From positions 1-64,000 of the forward strand of contig NZ_BNBB01000011.1 of the NCBI RefSeq assembly GCF_014654615.1: a DNA stretch of 64,000 bases. Reading direction: 5' to 3'. Every line of letters starts with the position of its first letter. Within the stretch, counting starts at the first letter, position 1. The stretch is from Streptosporangium violaceochromogenes. GTDB lineage: Bacteria; Actinomycetota; Actinomycetes; Streptosporangiales; Streptosporangiaceae. Below, piece by piece: positions 6,419-13,946 of this stretch. The position numbers were made by a program, and so were the translations under genes. The notes under the pieces were generated by a model that worked only from the letters and a program-made list of their open reading frames with translations, made no database searches and was not told the origin of the DNA.

Positions 6419-9226
6419 TCACCGTTCATCCCGAGCAGCCGTCAGATTGTCCCGCACGGTCACAATGAGCGGATGCTCCTTGCTCAGAACGCGGGCACAG
6501 TCGGTGAGGGTTTGTTCGAACAGCGGGATGGCTCTCCCCAGATCTCCCGCCGATTGGTAGGCGCCGGCGAGGTTGTTGCGGCTTTGCAGGGTGTCGGGGT
6601 GGTCGGCGCCCAGGACCCGGATGGAGTCGGTGAGGGTCTGCTCCAACAGCGGAACGGCCCGCCCCAGATCCCCCGCCGACAGGTAGGCGCCGGCGAGGTT
6701 GTTGCGGCTTTGCAGGGTGTCGGGGTGGTCGGCGCCCAGGACCCGGATGGAGTCGGTGAGGGTCTGCTCCAACAGCGGAACGGCCCGCCCCAGATCCCCC
6801 GCCGACAGGTAGGCGTAGGCGAGGTTGTTGCGGCTGGCCAGGGCGTTGGGGTGGTCGGCGCCCAGGACCCGGATGGAGTCGGTGAGGGTCTGCTCCAACA
6901 GCGGAACGGCCCGCCCCAGATCCCCCGCCGATCGGTAGGCGCCGGCGAGGTTGTTGCGGCTTTGCAGGGTGTCGGGGTGGTCGGCGCCCAAGACCCGCGT
7001 CCGGTCGGTGAGGGTTTGTTCGAACAGCGGAACGGCCCGCCCCAGATCCCCCGCCGATCGGTAGGCGCCGGCGAGGTTGTTGCGGCTTTGCAGGGTGTCG
7101 GGGTGGTCGGCGCCCAAGACCCGCGTCCGGTCGGTGAGGGTTTGTTCGAACAGCGGAACGGCCCGCCCCAGATCCCCCGCCGATCGGTAGGCGCCGGCGA
7201 GGTTGTTGCGGCTTTGCAGGGTGTCGGGGTGGTCGGCGCCCAAGACCCGGATGGAGTCGGTGAGGGTCTGCTCCAACAGCGGAACGGCCCGCCCCAGATC
7301 CCCCGCCGACAGGTAGGCGTAGGCGAGGTTGTTGCGGCTGGCCAGGGCGTTGGGGTGGTCGGCGCCCAGGACCCGGATGGAGTCGGTGAGGGTCTGCTCC
7401 AACAGCGGAACGGCCCGCCCCAGATCCCCCGCCGACAGGTAGGCGTAGGCGAGGTTGTTGCGGCTGGCCAAGGTGTCGGGGTGGTCGGCGCCCAGGACCC
7501 GGATGGAGTCGGTGAGGGTCTGCTCCAACAGCGGAACGGCCCGCCCCAGATCCCCCGCCGACCGGTAGGCGCCGGCGAGGTTGTTGCGGCTGGCCAAGGT
7601 GTCGGGGTGGTCGGCGCCCAGGACCCGGATGGAGTCGGTGAGGGTCTGCTCCAACAGCGGAACGGCCCGCCCCAGATCCCCCGCCGACCGGTAGGCGTAG
7701 GCGAGGTTGTTGCGGCTGGCCAGGGCGTTGGGGTGGTCGGCGCCCAGGACCCGGATGGAGTCGGTGAGGGTCTGTTCGAACAGCGGGATGGCCCGCCCCA
7801 GATCGCCTGCGGCTTCCAAGTACTGTCCCGCCTGGTTCTGCAGGCCCAGAACCGTTGTGATCGGCGATGCGGAGCCAGTGGACTCCAGGGTCCGGGCGTG
7901 CAGGTGCAAGGTCGTGGCCTGGTCGATGAGCGCCTCACGGTCCAGCCGGTCCCGCACCACCCGGTGGATCGGTGGCCCGCACGCCTGAACCCAGGCCGCT
8001 GCCGCGCCGACCACCTTCTCCAACCGGCGCCTTTTGCGGGCGGTGTCGCGGGTGACGCGCTGGATGAAGCGGTGCATGCTCACCGTCGCCCCGTCCTGGC
8101 TCAGCACCAGCAGCGACGCATCGGCCAGTGCCCCGATCGCCGCGTCCACCCGCGCCGCCCCGTCCCCGGTGACGCCCCCCAGCAGGTCCCGGGCGGCGGC
8201 GGCCCGACGCAGCCAGGCGCGCGGCACCCCGGCGGGAGAGAGCACCGCCATCAACTCCAGCAGGCCCCGCTCCACCCGGGTGGTGCGGCCGGAGGTGAAC
8301 TCGGCCAACGCCAGCAGCACCGCCTGGGCCGCACCGACCGGGTACCCGTCCCCGGGAACCTTCGGAAACGCCTCCTGCAACGACACCGCCCGCAACCGCT
8401 CGACGTAGGTGTCATAGCCCAGCGCCTGCCGGTTGACGACATACGCCGCCGCGGCCAGCGCCAGCGGCAGATGCCCCACCTCCTCCGCCAGCGCTCGCGC
8501 CTGGGTCTCATCGCCGGCCCCCCACGGCCGGTCGGAGCGTTCACGCAGGAACGCCAGCGCTTCGGCGTCGGTGAAGACCTCCACCCGCACCGCCGTTCCG
8601 AGCGTCTCCACAGTGCGGTGGTTGCTGGAGATCACCACCTGTACCGCCCCCAGCGGCGGCAACCACGGCGTGACCAGGTCGGCGTCGCTCAGGTTGTCCA
8701 GCACGATCAGGCACCGCCCGGTCTGGCCGGTCAGCCACCTCTTCAACCGGCGCGCCCCGGCTTCGGCGTCCTCCCCGGGCACAGTGATGCCCAGATCGGC
8801 GGCGACCGCGTCCAGCCCAGCCACCAACTGATCGCCCGTTTCGGCGTGCACCCAGGCCACCAGCGGCCACCCCTGCCGTGCGCGGTGCCGCGCGTACGCC
8901 GCCGCGATCTGTGTTTTGCCCACCCCGCGTGCGCCGGTTAACGCGCAGACCACCGCCACCCGGCCCGACTCCGCCGCCCGCCGCAACTCCTCCATCACCC
9001 CCGGACGCGGCTGAAACGCCTTCGGCTCCCGGGGGATGTCCGCCGACACCACCGGCCCCTCAAACCGCACAGGCGCGGGTACGGGCGGCGGCGCTTGGAT
9101 CATATTTATGTGCATGTCACGCCCGGCGGCGTAGGCATCCTGCTGGGCGCTGATGACTTGGCTGACCGGCGGCTGGGGCGGGTCGCCCTCCGGCTCGGCG
9201 GGCGGCAAGGGGGAAGAAGTGCCCAT
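6419..9226 (-). CDS. NB-ARC/TPR NOD-like receptor (STAND ATPase) with N-terminal amyloid-like motif
   Basis: The 935-aa protein has three parts. Residues 21-43 hold a short motif (SQVISAQQDAYAAGRDMHIN) that recurs at the C-terminus of the upstream-encoded 125-aa protein. About residues 60-400 form an NB-ARC-type ATPase, with P-loop GARGVGKTQ at 98-106 and Walker B CLIVLDNL near 172. The C-terminus is eleven TPR-like repeats of exactly 42 residues, most nearly identical. STAND/NLR proteins oligomerise when the repeat sensor detects a trigger. The start lies 7 bp after the upstream stop, so the pair is one operon. Role inferred: phage- or stress-triggered abortive immunity, with the upstream protein as effector. 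Confidence 0.82.
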   Translation of the reverse strand: MGTSSPLPPAEPEGDPPQPPVSQVISAQQDAYAAGRDMHINMIQAPPPVPAPVRFEGPVVSADIPREPKAFQPRPGVMEELRRAAESGRVAVVCALTGARGVGKTQIAAAYARHRARQGWPLVAWVHAETGDQLVAGLDAVAADLGITVPGEDAEAGARRLKRWLTGQTGRCLIVLDNLSDADLVTPWLPPLGAVQVVISSNHRTVETLGTAVRVEVFTDAEALAFLRERSDRPWGAGDETQARALAEEVGHLPLALAAAAYVVNRQALGYDTYVERLRAVSLQEAFPKVPGDGYPVGAAQAVLLALAEFTSGRTTRVERGLLELMAVLSPAGVPRAWLRRAAAARDLLGGVTGDGAARVDAAIGALADASLLVLSQDGATVSMHRFIQRVTRDTARKRRRLEKVVGAAAAWVQACGPPIHRVVRDRLDREALIDQATTLHLHARTLESTGSASPITTVLGLQNQAGQYLEAAGDLGRAIPLFEQTLTDSIRVLGADHPNALASRNNLAYAYRSAGDLGRAVPLLEQTLTDSIRVLGADHPDTLASRNNLAGAYRSAGDLGRAVPLLEQTLTDSIRVLGADHPDTLASRNNLAYAYLSAGDLGRAVPLLEQTLTDSIRVLGADHPNALASRNNLAYAYLSAGDLGRAVPLLEQTLTDSIRVLGADHPDTLQSRNNLAGAYRSAGDLGRAVPLFEQTLTDRTRVLGADHPDTLQSRNNLAGAYRSAGDLGRAVPLFEQTLTDRTRVLGADHPDTLQSRNNLAGAYRSAGDLGRAVPLLEQTLTDSIRVLGADHPNALASRNNLAYAYLSAGDLGRAVPLLEQTLTDSIRVLGADHPDTLQSRNNLAGAYLSAGDLGRAVPLLEQTLTDSIRVLGADHPDTLQSRNNLAGAYQSAGDLGRAIPLFEQTLTDCARVLSKEHPLIVTVRDNLTAARDER
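6455..7840 (-). repeat. eleven tandem 126-bp units encoding near-identical TPRs
   Basis: The units are in register with the reading frame: 11 x 42 codons, ending 33 bases before the stop. Units 2-10 differ only at a few codons: LAYAY/LAGAY, YRS/YLS, PLLEQ/PLFEQ, DSI/DRT, HPNALAS/HPDTLAS/HPDTLQS. The two terminal units are more diverged. This pattern means recent duplication and gene conversion with variation concentrated at a few surface positions. Misassembly or copy-number variation is likely here. Confidence 0.93.
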
Positions 9227-9233
9227 ATTCGGG

Positions 9234-9611
9234 TCAGGGAGTCTCGGGCCGCTGGTGGACGGTCATGTCCCGGCCGGCGGCGTAGACGTCGCGACCGGCG
9301 ATCATCTGCTGGGTCACCGACCCCGGCGGCGCGTGCTTTTCGGTCCATCCCGCGAGTTCCGCCGCGAACTTCGGGTCACGCCGGGCGTACCAGGCCAGCG
9401 CCGCCGCCAGGTCCTTGATCCTGTCTTCGTCCTCGGGCTGCTCCTGTGCCCGCTCCAGCGCGTCCACCGATCTGGCATCCGCCCCGAACACCGCGCGGAT
9501 CCGCGCACGGATGGTGCTCACCAGCGTCAACGCCGCCTTCTCTCCCAGGCCGGCCGCCGCACCGGTTCCCGCGATCACCGCCACCGCCGCCGCGATCGCC
9601 CCCACATCCAT
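9234..9611 (-). CDS. small effector-like (Bell-domain-like) protein with C-terminal amyloid-like motif
   Basis: The ATG at 9611 is preferred, with GGGAG upstream; a TTG lies one codon earlier. The 125-aa protein opens with a hydrophobic Gly/Ala-rich stretch (GAIAAAVAVIAGTGAAAG, residues 4-21). A helical region to about residue 92 follows, and the C-terminal segment 98-120 contains QQMIAGRDVYAAGRDMTVHQ. That segment aligns with the N-terminal motif of the adjacent NLR. Bacterial NLR operons with amyloid signalling motifs have this layout: a small Bell-type membrane-acting effector with its motif at the C-terminus, next to an NLR with its motif at the N-terminus. Membrane killing is inferred by analogy. 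Confidence 0.68.
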   Translation of the reverse strand: MDVGAIAAAVAVIAGTGAAAGLGEKAALTLVSTIRARIRAVFGADARSVDALERAQEQPEDEDRIKDLAAALAWYARRDPKFAAELAGWTEKHAPPGSVTQQMIAGRDVYAAGRDMTVHQRPETP

Positions 9612-10197
9612 CAACGACGCTCCCTCACATTGTCAGTCCCACAAGTAGGAAAACCCCCACGGATATTGTCGCCACCGGACAAGGCCAGGCGACACTCCGC
9701 AACCGGTTGGACGCCTCAAAAGCATTACCGGTTCACTCCAGGCATTCAAGCAGACATCCGTCATTCGAAGACCCCGGCGTTGTTGGTCCAGGCGAAAATA
9801 TCCTGAACGGGCGAAATTAGAGCTGTTAATACGGTTTGGTTATTTCCGTTGTCGCCGCACACATACCGCCCTACGATCGCCCGGCGGTGGCTCATCTCCG
9901 TAAGGGGCTGGGGGCGATCGACGGTCCGGGACTTCGTGCCTCAGCCCCGGCCCACCGAGCGACGGGGTTGAGGGTCACGCCCGGCGTGCTCGTCAGGAGA
10001 GGAAGCAGGGGGGGAGTCACGGGGAATCAGGGGAACACCGAAACCGTCTCTGAGCTGCATGGGAGCAGTTCAGAGGAACGCGCGCCGCAGTCTTCCAAAC
10101 CGGCTGCCAGGAGGCTTGGCCGTACAGCCACAACTACAGCCAAGGGGACGAACGACGGCGGAATTCGGCGGACGTCCACGGACACCGCCCCCGCAGG
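9612..10197. other. ~590-bp non-coding stretch upstream of the NLR pair
   Basis: No open frame here has a ribosome-binding site, codon bias or recognisable protein. The segment nearest 9612 must hold the promoter for the leftward effector-NLR operon, but I cannot choose between weak candidates. It is less GC-rich than its surroundings at 9640-9900. It is probably the decayed end of the integrated element next to its attachment site. Confidence 0.5.
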
Positions 10198-10228
10198 TCA
10201 GAGCCTCCGACCTTGATCGAAGCGACTT

Positions 10229-10270
10229 CTTTTAATCCGTAGGTTCTGGGTTCGAGTCCCAGGCGCCCTA
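10229..10270 (+). repeat. attachment-site copy A: 3' half of tRNA-Lys(UUU)
   Basis: Forty-two bases are identical to 13362-13403. They contain a lysine anticodon loop (CTTTTAA), a T-arm (CTGGG / TTCGAGT / CCCAG) and the 3' acceptor strand GCGCCCT, but no D-arm or 5' acceptor strand lies upstream, so this is not a tRNA gene. It is the att copy left by integration into a tRNA-Lys whose 5' half must lie outside the window. Confidence 0.88.
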
Positions 10271-10276
10271 CTCTTC

Positions 10277-10306
10277 AACCCCCTGATGACCAGGGGGTTC
10301 TTCTTT
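10277..10306 (+). terminator. rho-independent terminator downstream of att copy A
   Basis: Nine-base arms AACCCCCTG / CAGGGGGTT enclose a 5-nt loop, followed by CTTCTTT. It lies seven bases after the tRNA 3' half, where the terminator of the original tRNA-Lys transcript would be, and was evidently carried with the attachment site. Confidence 0.8.
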
Positions 10307-10533
10307 GCTTTGGAATCCGTAGGGTCAAGAGCACGTCCCGGGGAGACCGAAGGGAGACCACAAGTTTCGGAGGACTCCCCCACAATCACCTTCCGGGGGA
10401 CCAGAGCGGCGATCGCCTCGGCCGCCTCCCGCGCCACGTCCGGCATGATCGACGTGTACGTGTCCGACGTGATCGTGATCGACGAATGCCGCAACATCGC
10501 CTGAATCGTCGACAGGTCCACCCCGGCCGACAA

Positions 10534-11730
10534 CCTGTACCGCTTCAAAATTCATCGCAAGGGCTTGAGCTGGGAGTTCTCCAGAACGGCTACGCGGCTC
10601 GGTGGTACTCGTTGATCAGTCCACCGAGCACTTTCCGGCGTTCGAGTCGGCCTTCCAGCGGTACGACGGTCTGCTCATCGTGGTCGGGCGGCCGCTGCGC
10701 GCGGGATTGGTGCGGCCGGTGGCCGTTGTAGTGAGCGGCATACTCGCCGAGTACCGACCGCAGGTGCCGTTCGTTGTAGATCAGCATGCGGTCGGTGCAT
10801 TCGGTCCGCACAGTGCGGACCCACCGCTCGGCATAGCAGTTGGCCCGCGGCGTGCGCGGCGGAGTCTTGACCACCGTCACGCCCACACTGGCGAAGACCT
10901 CGTCGAACACCATGGTGAATTTGGTGTCTCGGTCGCGGATGAGAAAGCGGAACGAGCCGATTCGGCCGCCGAGGTCCATGAGCAGGTTGCGAGCCTGCTG
11001 GGCCGTCCAGGCGCCGGTGGGGTGGGCGGTCACGCCGAGGATGTGCACGCGCCGGGTCGCGACTTCCATCACGAACAGCACGTACAAGCGCTTCAAGGAG
11101 ATCGTGTCGACGTGGAAGAAATCAACGGCCAGCAAACCTTGCGTTTGGGTGCGCAGGAAGGTCCTCCACGAGGTGTCGGCGTCTCGGGGCGCCGGGCCGA
11201 CCCTCCGGCCCCGCAGGATCCGCCGCACGGTCGCTTCGCTCACGCGGTAGCCGAGCCGAGCCAGTTCACCGTGCACCCGGCGGTATCCCCAGGACGGGTT
11301 CTCCTGCGCCAGGCACACCACCAACTCCCGGATCTCCTTGCTCGTCCTCGGGCGGCCGGACCAGCTCGGATACGTCCACCGATCTCGGACCAGATGCCGA
11401 TGCCAGGCCAGCAGGGTGCCCGGCGTCACCAGTCGACGCGCGCAGGGTAGATGGCAAGAATCGCGCCAGGGCGGCCAGGATTGCTCGATCGGCCCAGTCC
11501 GGTTTCGGCCGGGCGACCTGACGCCGCAGTACCGCCAGCTCATGCCGGAGCACCAGGATTTCGGCGTCCTTGGCCGCCTCGCTTCGGCCCAGAAGGACCA
11601 ACCAGCCGAACAACCGAATCATGAGTAGGTAAAGGAGATGGAGAGACACGAGAACTGATCTTGCCCGTACCGCCGCATCAGGTCGACCCGCAGGTCAAGC
11701 ACCCTGCGACGACTTTTGAAGCGGTACAGG
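10534..11730 (-). mobile_element. insertion sequence (~1.2 kb) with ~40-bp imperfect terminal inverted repeats
   Basis: Left end 10534-10572 and right end 11690-11730 are imperfect inverted copies: both read CCTGTACCGCTTCAAAA inward from the tip and then diverge mildly while keeping ...TCGCA...GCTTGA. The element encloses one rve-type transposase. I see no clear target-site duplication, so the flanks may have been rearranged after insertion. Its left end truncates integrase relic 1. Confidence 0.8.
10590..11649 (-). pseudogene. frameshifted rve/DDE transposase of the IS
   Basis: The N-terminal part (ATG at 11649, [20 protein letters not shown] through [10 protein letters not shown]) and the catalytic part (from [16 protein letters not shown] to the stop at 10590) are in different frames. 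The join near 11435-11440 needs a one-base correction. The DDE residues are visible in the second frame: [19 protein letters not shown] and [10 protein letters not shown]. The family is the common actinobacterial integrase-core transposase. A programmed frameshift is possible in IS elements, but I see no slippery heptamer at the join, so decay is more likely. Confidence 0.78.
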
Positions 11731-11782
11731 CACTGAACCCGTCGACTTCGAAACCCACAACGAATCGTAGGCACAGCGTGAG

Positions 11783-11794
11783 GTACCTAGGTAC
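11783..11794. promoter_or_regulatory. perfect palindrome GTACCTAGGTAC, probable operator of the RHH module
   Basis: A 12-bp perfect dyad lies 21 bp upstream of the RHH start codon and just before its AGGAGG. Ribbon-helix-helix antitoxins commonly bind short palindromes over their own promoter. It also contains TAGGTAC, the core of the presumed GntR operator at 2337-2350. Confidence 0.6.
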
Positions 11795-11814
11795 TATGAG
11801 CCCAGGAGGAACCT

Positions 11815-12099
11815 ATGACCACGCCTCGCACCGCCAAGCGGCAGTCACCGCTGAAAGTCGATCCGGCGACCGATGAGCTCATCTCCCAGGGCGCGCACTT
11901 CCTCGGGGTGACCAAGAAGGATCTGGTCGCCGCCGCCGTCCGCGTCTACCTCGAACAGCAACGTGATCAGGTCCGACGCGGCATGATCGAGTCGATGAAG
12001 GTCCTGGACGGTTCTCTGTCCTCCAGCGTGTCCCTGCTCACCGGCCTGTCCCCCGAGCGCATCAACGAGCTCGGCGGCACCGGCGACTGGGAGGAGTAG
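11815..12099 (+). CDS. ribbon-helix-helix DNA-binding protein (antitoxin-like)
   Basis: This is a 94-aa protein behind AGGAGG. Residues 10-45 fit a ribbon-helix-helix fold: a short strand (SPLKVDPATDEL), helix, turn (FLGVTKKDLVAAAV) and second helix. The C-terminal half is a tail (LSSSVSLLTGLSPERINELG) that could wrap a partner. A perfect 12-bp palindrome lies immediately upstream, which suggests autoregulation. The next gene starts 8 bp later and the third overlaps it, so the three form one operon. RHH + larger protein + XRE looks like a toxin-antitoxin-type module, but no known toxin fold is recognisable. Confidence 0.75.
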   Translation: MTTPRTAKRQSPLKVDPATDELISQGAHFLGVTKKDLVAAAVRVYLEQQRDQVRRGMIESMKVLDGSLSSSVSLLTGLSPERINELGGTGDWEE

Positions 12100-12107
12100 A
12101 CAGCGCC

Positions 12108-12875
12108 ATGTCTCGTGTGCGTCCCACCCTCCGCGTCCTGCGCGATGACCTGAAACTGCCGTTGCCTTCCGCCCGTACTTCCCTGGATGCGATCAGCCAT
12201 CCCCTGCTGGACAAGGCCGCCGAGCAGTTCGCCGATCCCGGCACCGCGCACGAGCGCATCCGTGCCATCGACGATGTGGTCCTGTTCAAGGTGAAGGTGC
12301 AGCGCTGGCGCGGCGCCGTCTGGACCGACGGTCCCGACGCCGAGGTCTCCACCTGGCTGGTCGCCGCAGGAGTTCGCGAAGACGGCTCCGGCGACGACTT
12401 CTACACCGCACTGGAAAGCAGCGGGAAGGCGGCCCGCGCCCGCTACAACAGCGGACACGACCAGCCCCTGACCACCGGCACCTACAGCGGGCATCTCCTG
12501 CCCACCGATGACGATCGCGACCGCTACCGGCTCGAAGCGGCCACCCGATTCGTCCTCCGCCTCAACGCCACGATCCGCGACCTGGCATGTGGTTCCCTGC
12601 GCGACGGCCACGAGCACGCCGCCGACTTCCCCGGCTTTCGCCTCGGAGTTCAGATCCGCGCCGACGACGGCAACGAGACCTACGCGGCGATCCGCATCAC
12701 CGGCTCGGTCCCGGCCAACCTCACCACCACGATCCTGGACCGGGTGCCCGGCTGCGAACCGGACGGCTGGTTCCCCGAATACGCCCTGCCGGAGCGCCAT
12801 CTCCTGCCCGCCGAGCAGGCTTGGTCCAACATCATGGATCCCAAGGCCGCCGCCGAGCTCTTGGAGGAACCCTGA
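12108..12875 (+). CDS. uncharacterised 255-aa protein of the RHH/XRE module
   Basis: I do not recognise this family. The ATG follows GGAGGAG by eight bases. The protein is soluble, acidic and mixed alpha/beta, with no membrane segment. Segments of interest are VVLFKVKVQRWRGAVW (about residues 62-77), a region rich in Asp/Arg/Tyr (DDDRDRYRLEAATRFVLRLN) and a Trp/Pro-rich C-terminus. Its place between an RHH and an XRE regulator, with a TGATG overlap to the latter, suggests it is the effector (toxin or enzyme) whose expression the two control. This is inference from context only. Confidence 0.6.
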   Translation: MSRVRPTLRVLRDDLKLPLPSARTSLDAISHPLLDKAAEQFADPGTAHERIRAIDDVVLFKVKVQRWRGAVWTDGPDAEVSTWLVAAGVREDGSGDDFYTALESSGKAARARYNSGHDQPLTTGTYSGHLLPTDDDRDRYRLEAATRFVLRLNATIRDLACGSLRDGHEHAADFPGFRLGVQIRADDGNETYAAIRITGSVPANLTTTILDRVPGCEPDGWFPEYALPERHLLPAEQAWSNIMDPKAAAELLEEP

Positions 12876-13189
12876 TGAGCGAGTTCGTGAAGTGGTCCGA
12901 CACCAAGGCCAAGATCCGTGAGATCGATTCCGAGGGGGACTCTCCCGAGCGCGTCGCCGCCCGAGAGGCCGGCCGTGAGCAACTGCGGGCGGAACTGCGC
13001 GGCGCCCAGCTCGCCGAGATACGCAAACGCCTGGGCGTCTCCCAGGCGCGCGTGTCCCAGGCGCGCGTGTCCCAGATCGAGCACGGCCAGATCGGCGGCC
13101 TGGACACCTTGCGTTCCTACGTCACTGCTCTGGACGGCACGTTGGACGTGGTGGCCGACTTCGGCGACCACACCGTCAAGGTCGCCTGA
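12875..13189 (+). CDS. XRE-family HTH protein with duplicated 5-residue segment in the HTH
   Basis: The 104-aa protein has a HigA-like organisation: an N-terminal ~40-residue extension, then an HTH (IRKRLGVSQARVSQ..., IEHGQIGGLDTLRSYVTALD) and a short beta tail. The ATG overlaps the upstream stop (TGATG) and has TTGGAGGAA. A perfect 15-bp tandem duplication (13040-13054 and 13055-13069) repeats SQARV inside the turn/recognition-helix region, where relatives have a single LGVSQARVSQIEHG. This should shift the recognition helix by five residues and may abolish or change DNA binding. Confidence 0.78.
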   Translation: MSEFVKWSDTKAKIREIDSEGDSPERVAAREAGREQLRAELRGAQLAEIRKRLGVSQARVSQARVSQIEHGQIGGLDTLRSYVTALDGTLDVVADFGDHTVKVA

Positions 13190-13361
13190 ACCATCCCCAC
13201 GGGTGGGCGATGGTCAAGGGCCCATGTTTGCTCGGTGGTTGCTCGCCTGTCGCGGTACGGCACGGCACACGGTGACAGCACCCGGCAGACCGGCGGGGAT
13301 GCCGACGGACAGAACGGTACGAGATGGTACACCGCGACAGCAGACATCATTGATCAAATCG

Positions 13362-13403
13362 ACTTTTAATCCGTAGGTTCTGGGTTCGAGTCCCAGGCGC
13401 CCT
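13362..13403 (+). repeat. attachment-site copy B: 3' half of tRNA-Lys(UUU)
   Basis: It is identical over 42 bases to copy A at 10229-10270, and here it is followed by CCA (13404-13406), completing the tRNA 3' end. The upstream ~12 bases are also similar to copy A apart from a 2-base gap, but no tRNA 5' half is present. The two copies bracket a 3.1-kb segment holding integrase relic 1, the IS and the RHH/XRE module. Confidence 0.88.
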
Positions 13404-13616
13404 ACCACTCCTGACCAGGAATTCAGGCTCTGACCTGGGCCTTTGTTCCTGGCGACCTCCCTCCGCACATGCGGCCGGACGCAGCGGAACGCAGCCGTCC
13501 GCCACCGGTCCCGGAACATACGCGGAATGGGACCGGCGGTGTTCTCCCAGGTGGGGGCGGGGATTCGGAGGACGCGCGGAACGATTCCGCAGGGCCGCGA
13601 ACGCCCGCACGACGAA

Positions 13617-13641
13617 GGACCCCGAGGGGTACCCGGGGTCC
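13617..13641 (-). terminator. hairpin downstream of integrase relic 2
   Basis: Eight-base arms GGACCCCG / CGGGGTCC enclose a 9-nt loop, 24 bp past the integrase relic stop on the minus strand. There is no T-run, so termination strength is uncertain. Confidence 0.45.
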
Positions 13642-13664
13642 TCGCCGCTCCGTCATCGGGGATC

Positions 13665-13946
13665 TCAGATCGAAAGCGCTTCCACGATCCGCCTGTTCGC
13701 CGCCTCATGCTGCCCGTCGATGCACCGGGCATAGACCTTGAGCAACACGTCCACCCCGTGGCCCGCCCGCTCGGCGACCTCCGGCGCGTGCACCCCGGCG
13801 TTCAACCAGAGCGAGACCGCCGCATGGTCTACGTGGTGCGCGATGTCGTCACCGGCACGGCGTACGTCACGGCCCCGGAAGGGCTCGACGCCGTCGCGTG
13901 GTGTGACCGGGCCACCGAGGGCGCCGTTCGTATACTCAGCGTGCAC
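13665..13946 (-). pseudogene. C-terminal relic of a second tyrosine recombinase (integrase 2)
   Basis: The segment ending at 13665 reads HAAVSLWLNAGVHAPEVAER, then AGHGVDVLLKVYARCIDGQ. This is the C-terminal catalytic block of actinomycete tyrosine integrases, with the GH histidine and the VY tyrosine nucleophile. The residue before HAAVSLWL is Asp where Arg is expected, and upstream of about 13830 the frame no longer resembles an integrase. It sits just right of att copy B, mirroring relic 1 beside copy A, which supports two independent integrations at one tRNA-Lys site. Confidence 0.75.

Larger units (their letters stand above)
10198..10533 (-). pseudogene. C-terminal relic of a tyrosine recombinase (integrase 1)
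   Basis: Reading leftward, LSAGVDLSTIQAMLRHSSIT followed by the Tyr-bearing TSDTYTSIMPDVAREAAEAI is the last catalytic block of a phage/AICE tyrosine integrase (the LRHSS His and the nucleophile Tyr). The N-terminal ~80% is missing because the frame runs directly into the terminal inverted repeat of the IS at 10534. The frame continues leftward through the tRNA-Lys fragment to a stop at 10198, so the native C-terminus has probably been extended. The relic belongs to an element that used the tRNA-Lys site. Confidence 0.8.

Noticed and set aside
6455..7840. Regularly spaced repeats as a CRISPR array
   Set aside because: The 126-bp units are contiguous, in coding frame and nearly identical throughout, with no spacers; they encode TPRs.
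6473..8941. 822-codon open frame on the plus strand opposite the NLR gene
   Set aside because: It is an antisense shadow of the TPR repeats and NB-ARC domain; the minus-strand frame has the real domain motifs and start context.
9836..10216. 126-aa plus-strand frame between the NLR unit and att copy A
   Set aside because: No ribosome-binding site, low-complexity composition and no homology-like features; treated as non-coding.
10198..10276. Reading frame SRAPGTRTQNLRIKRSRFDQ at the integrase 1 C-terminus as a conserved peptide
   Set aside because: It is the antisense translation of the tRNA-Lys 3' half (also seen near 13362), a common spurious peptide at tRNA attachment sites.
10229..13403. 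Two functional tRNA-Lys genes
   Set aside because: Both copies contain only the anticodon loop onward; no D-arm or 5' acceptor strand precedes either one.
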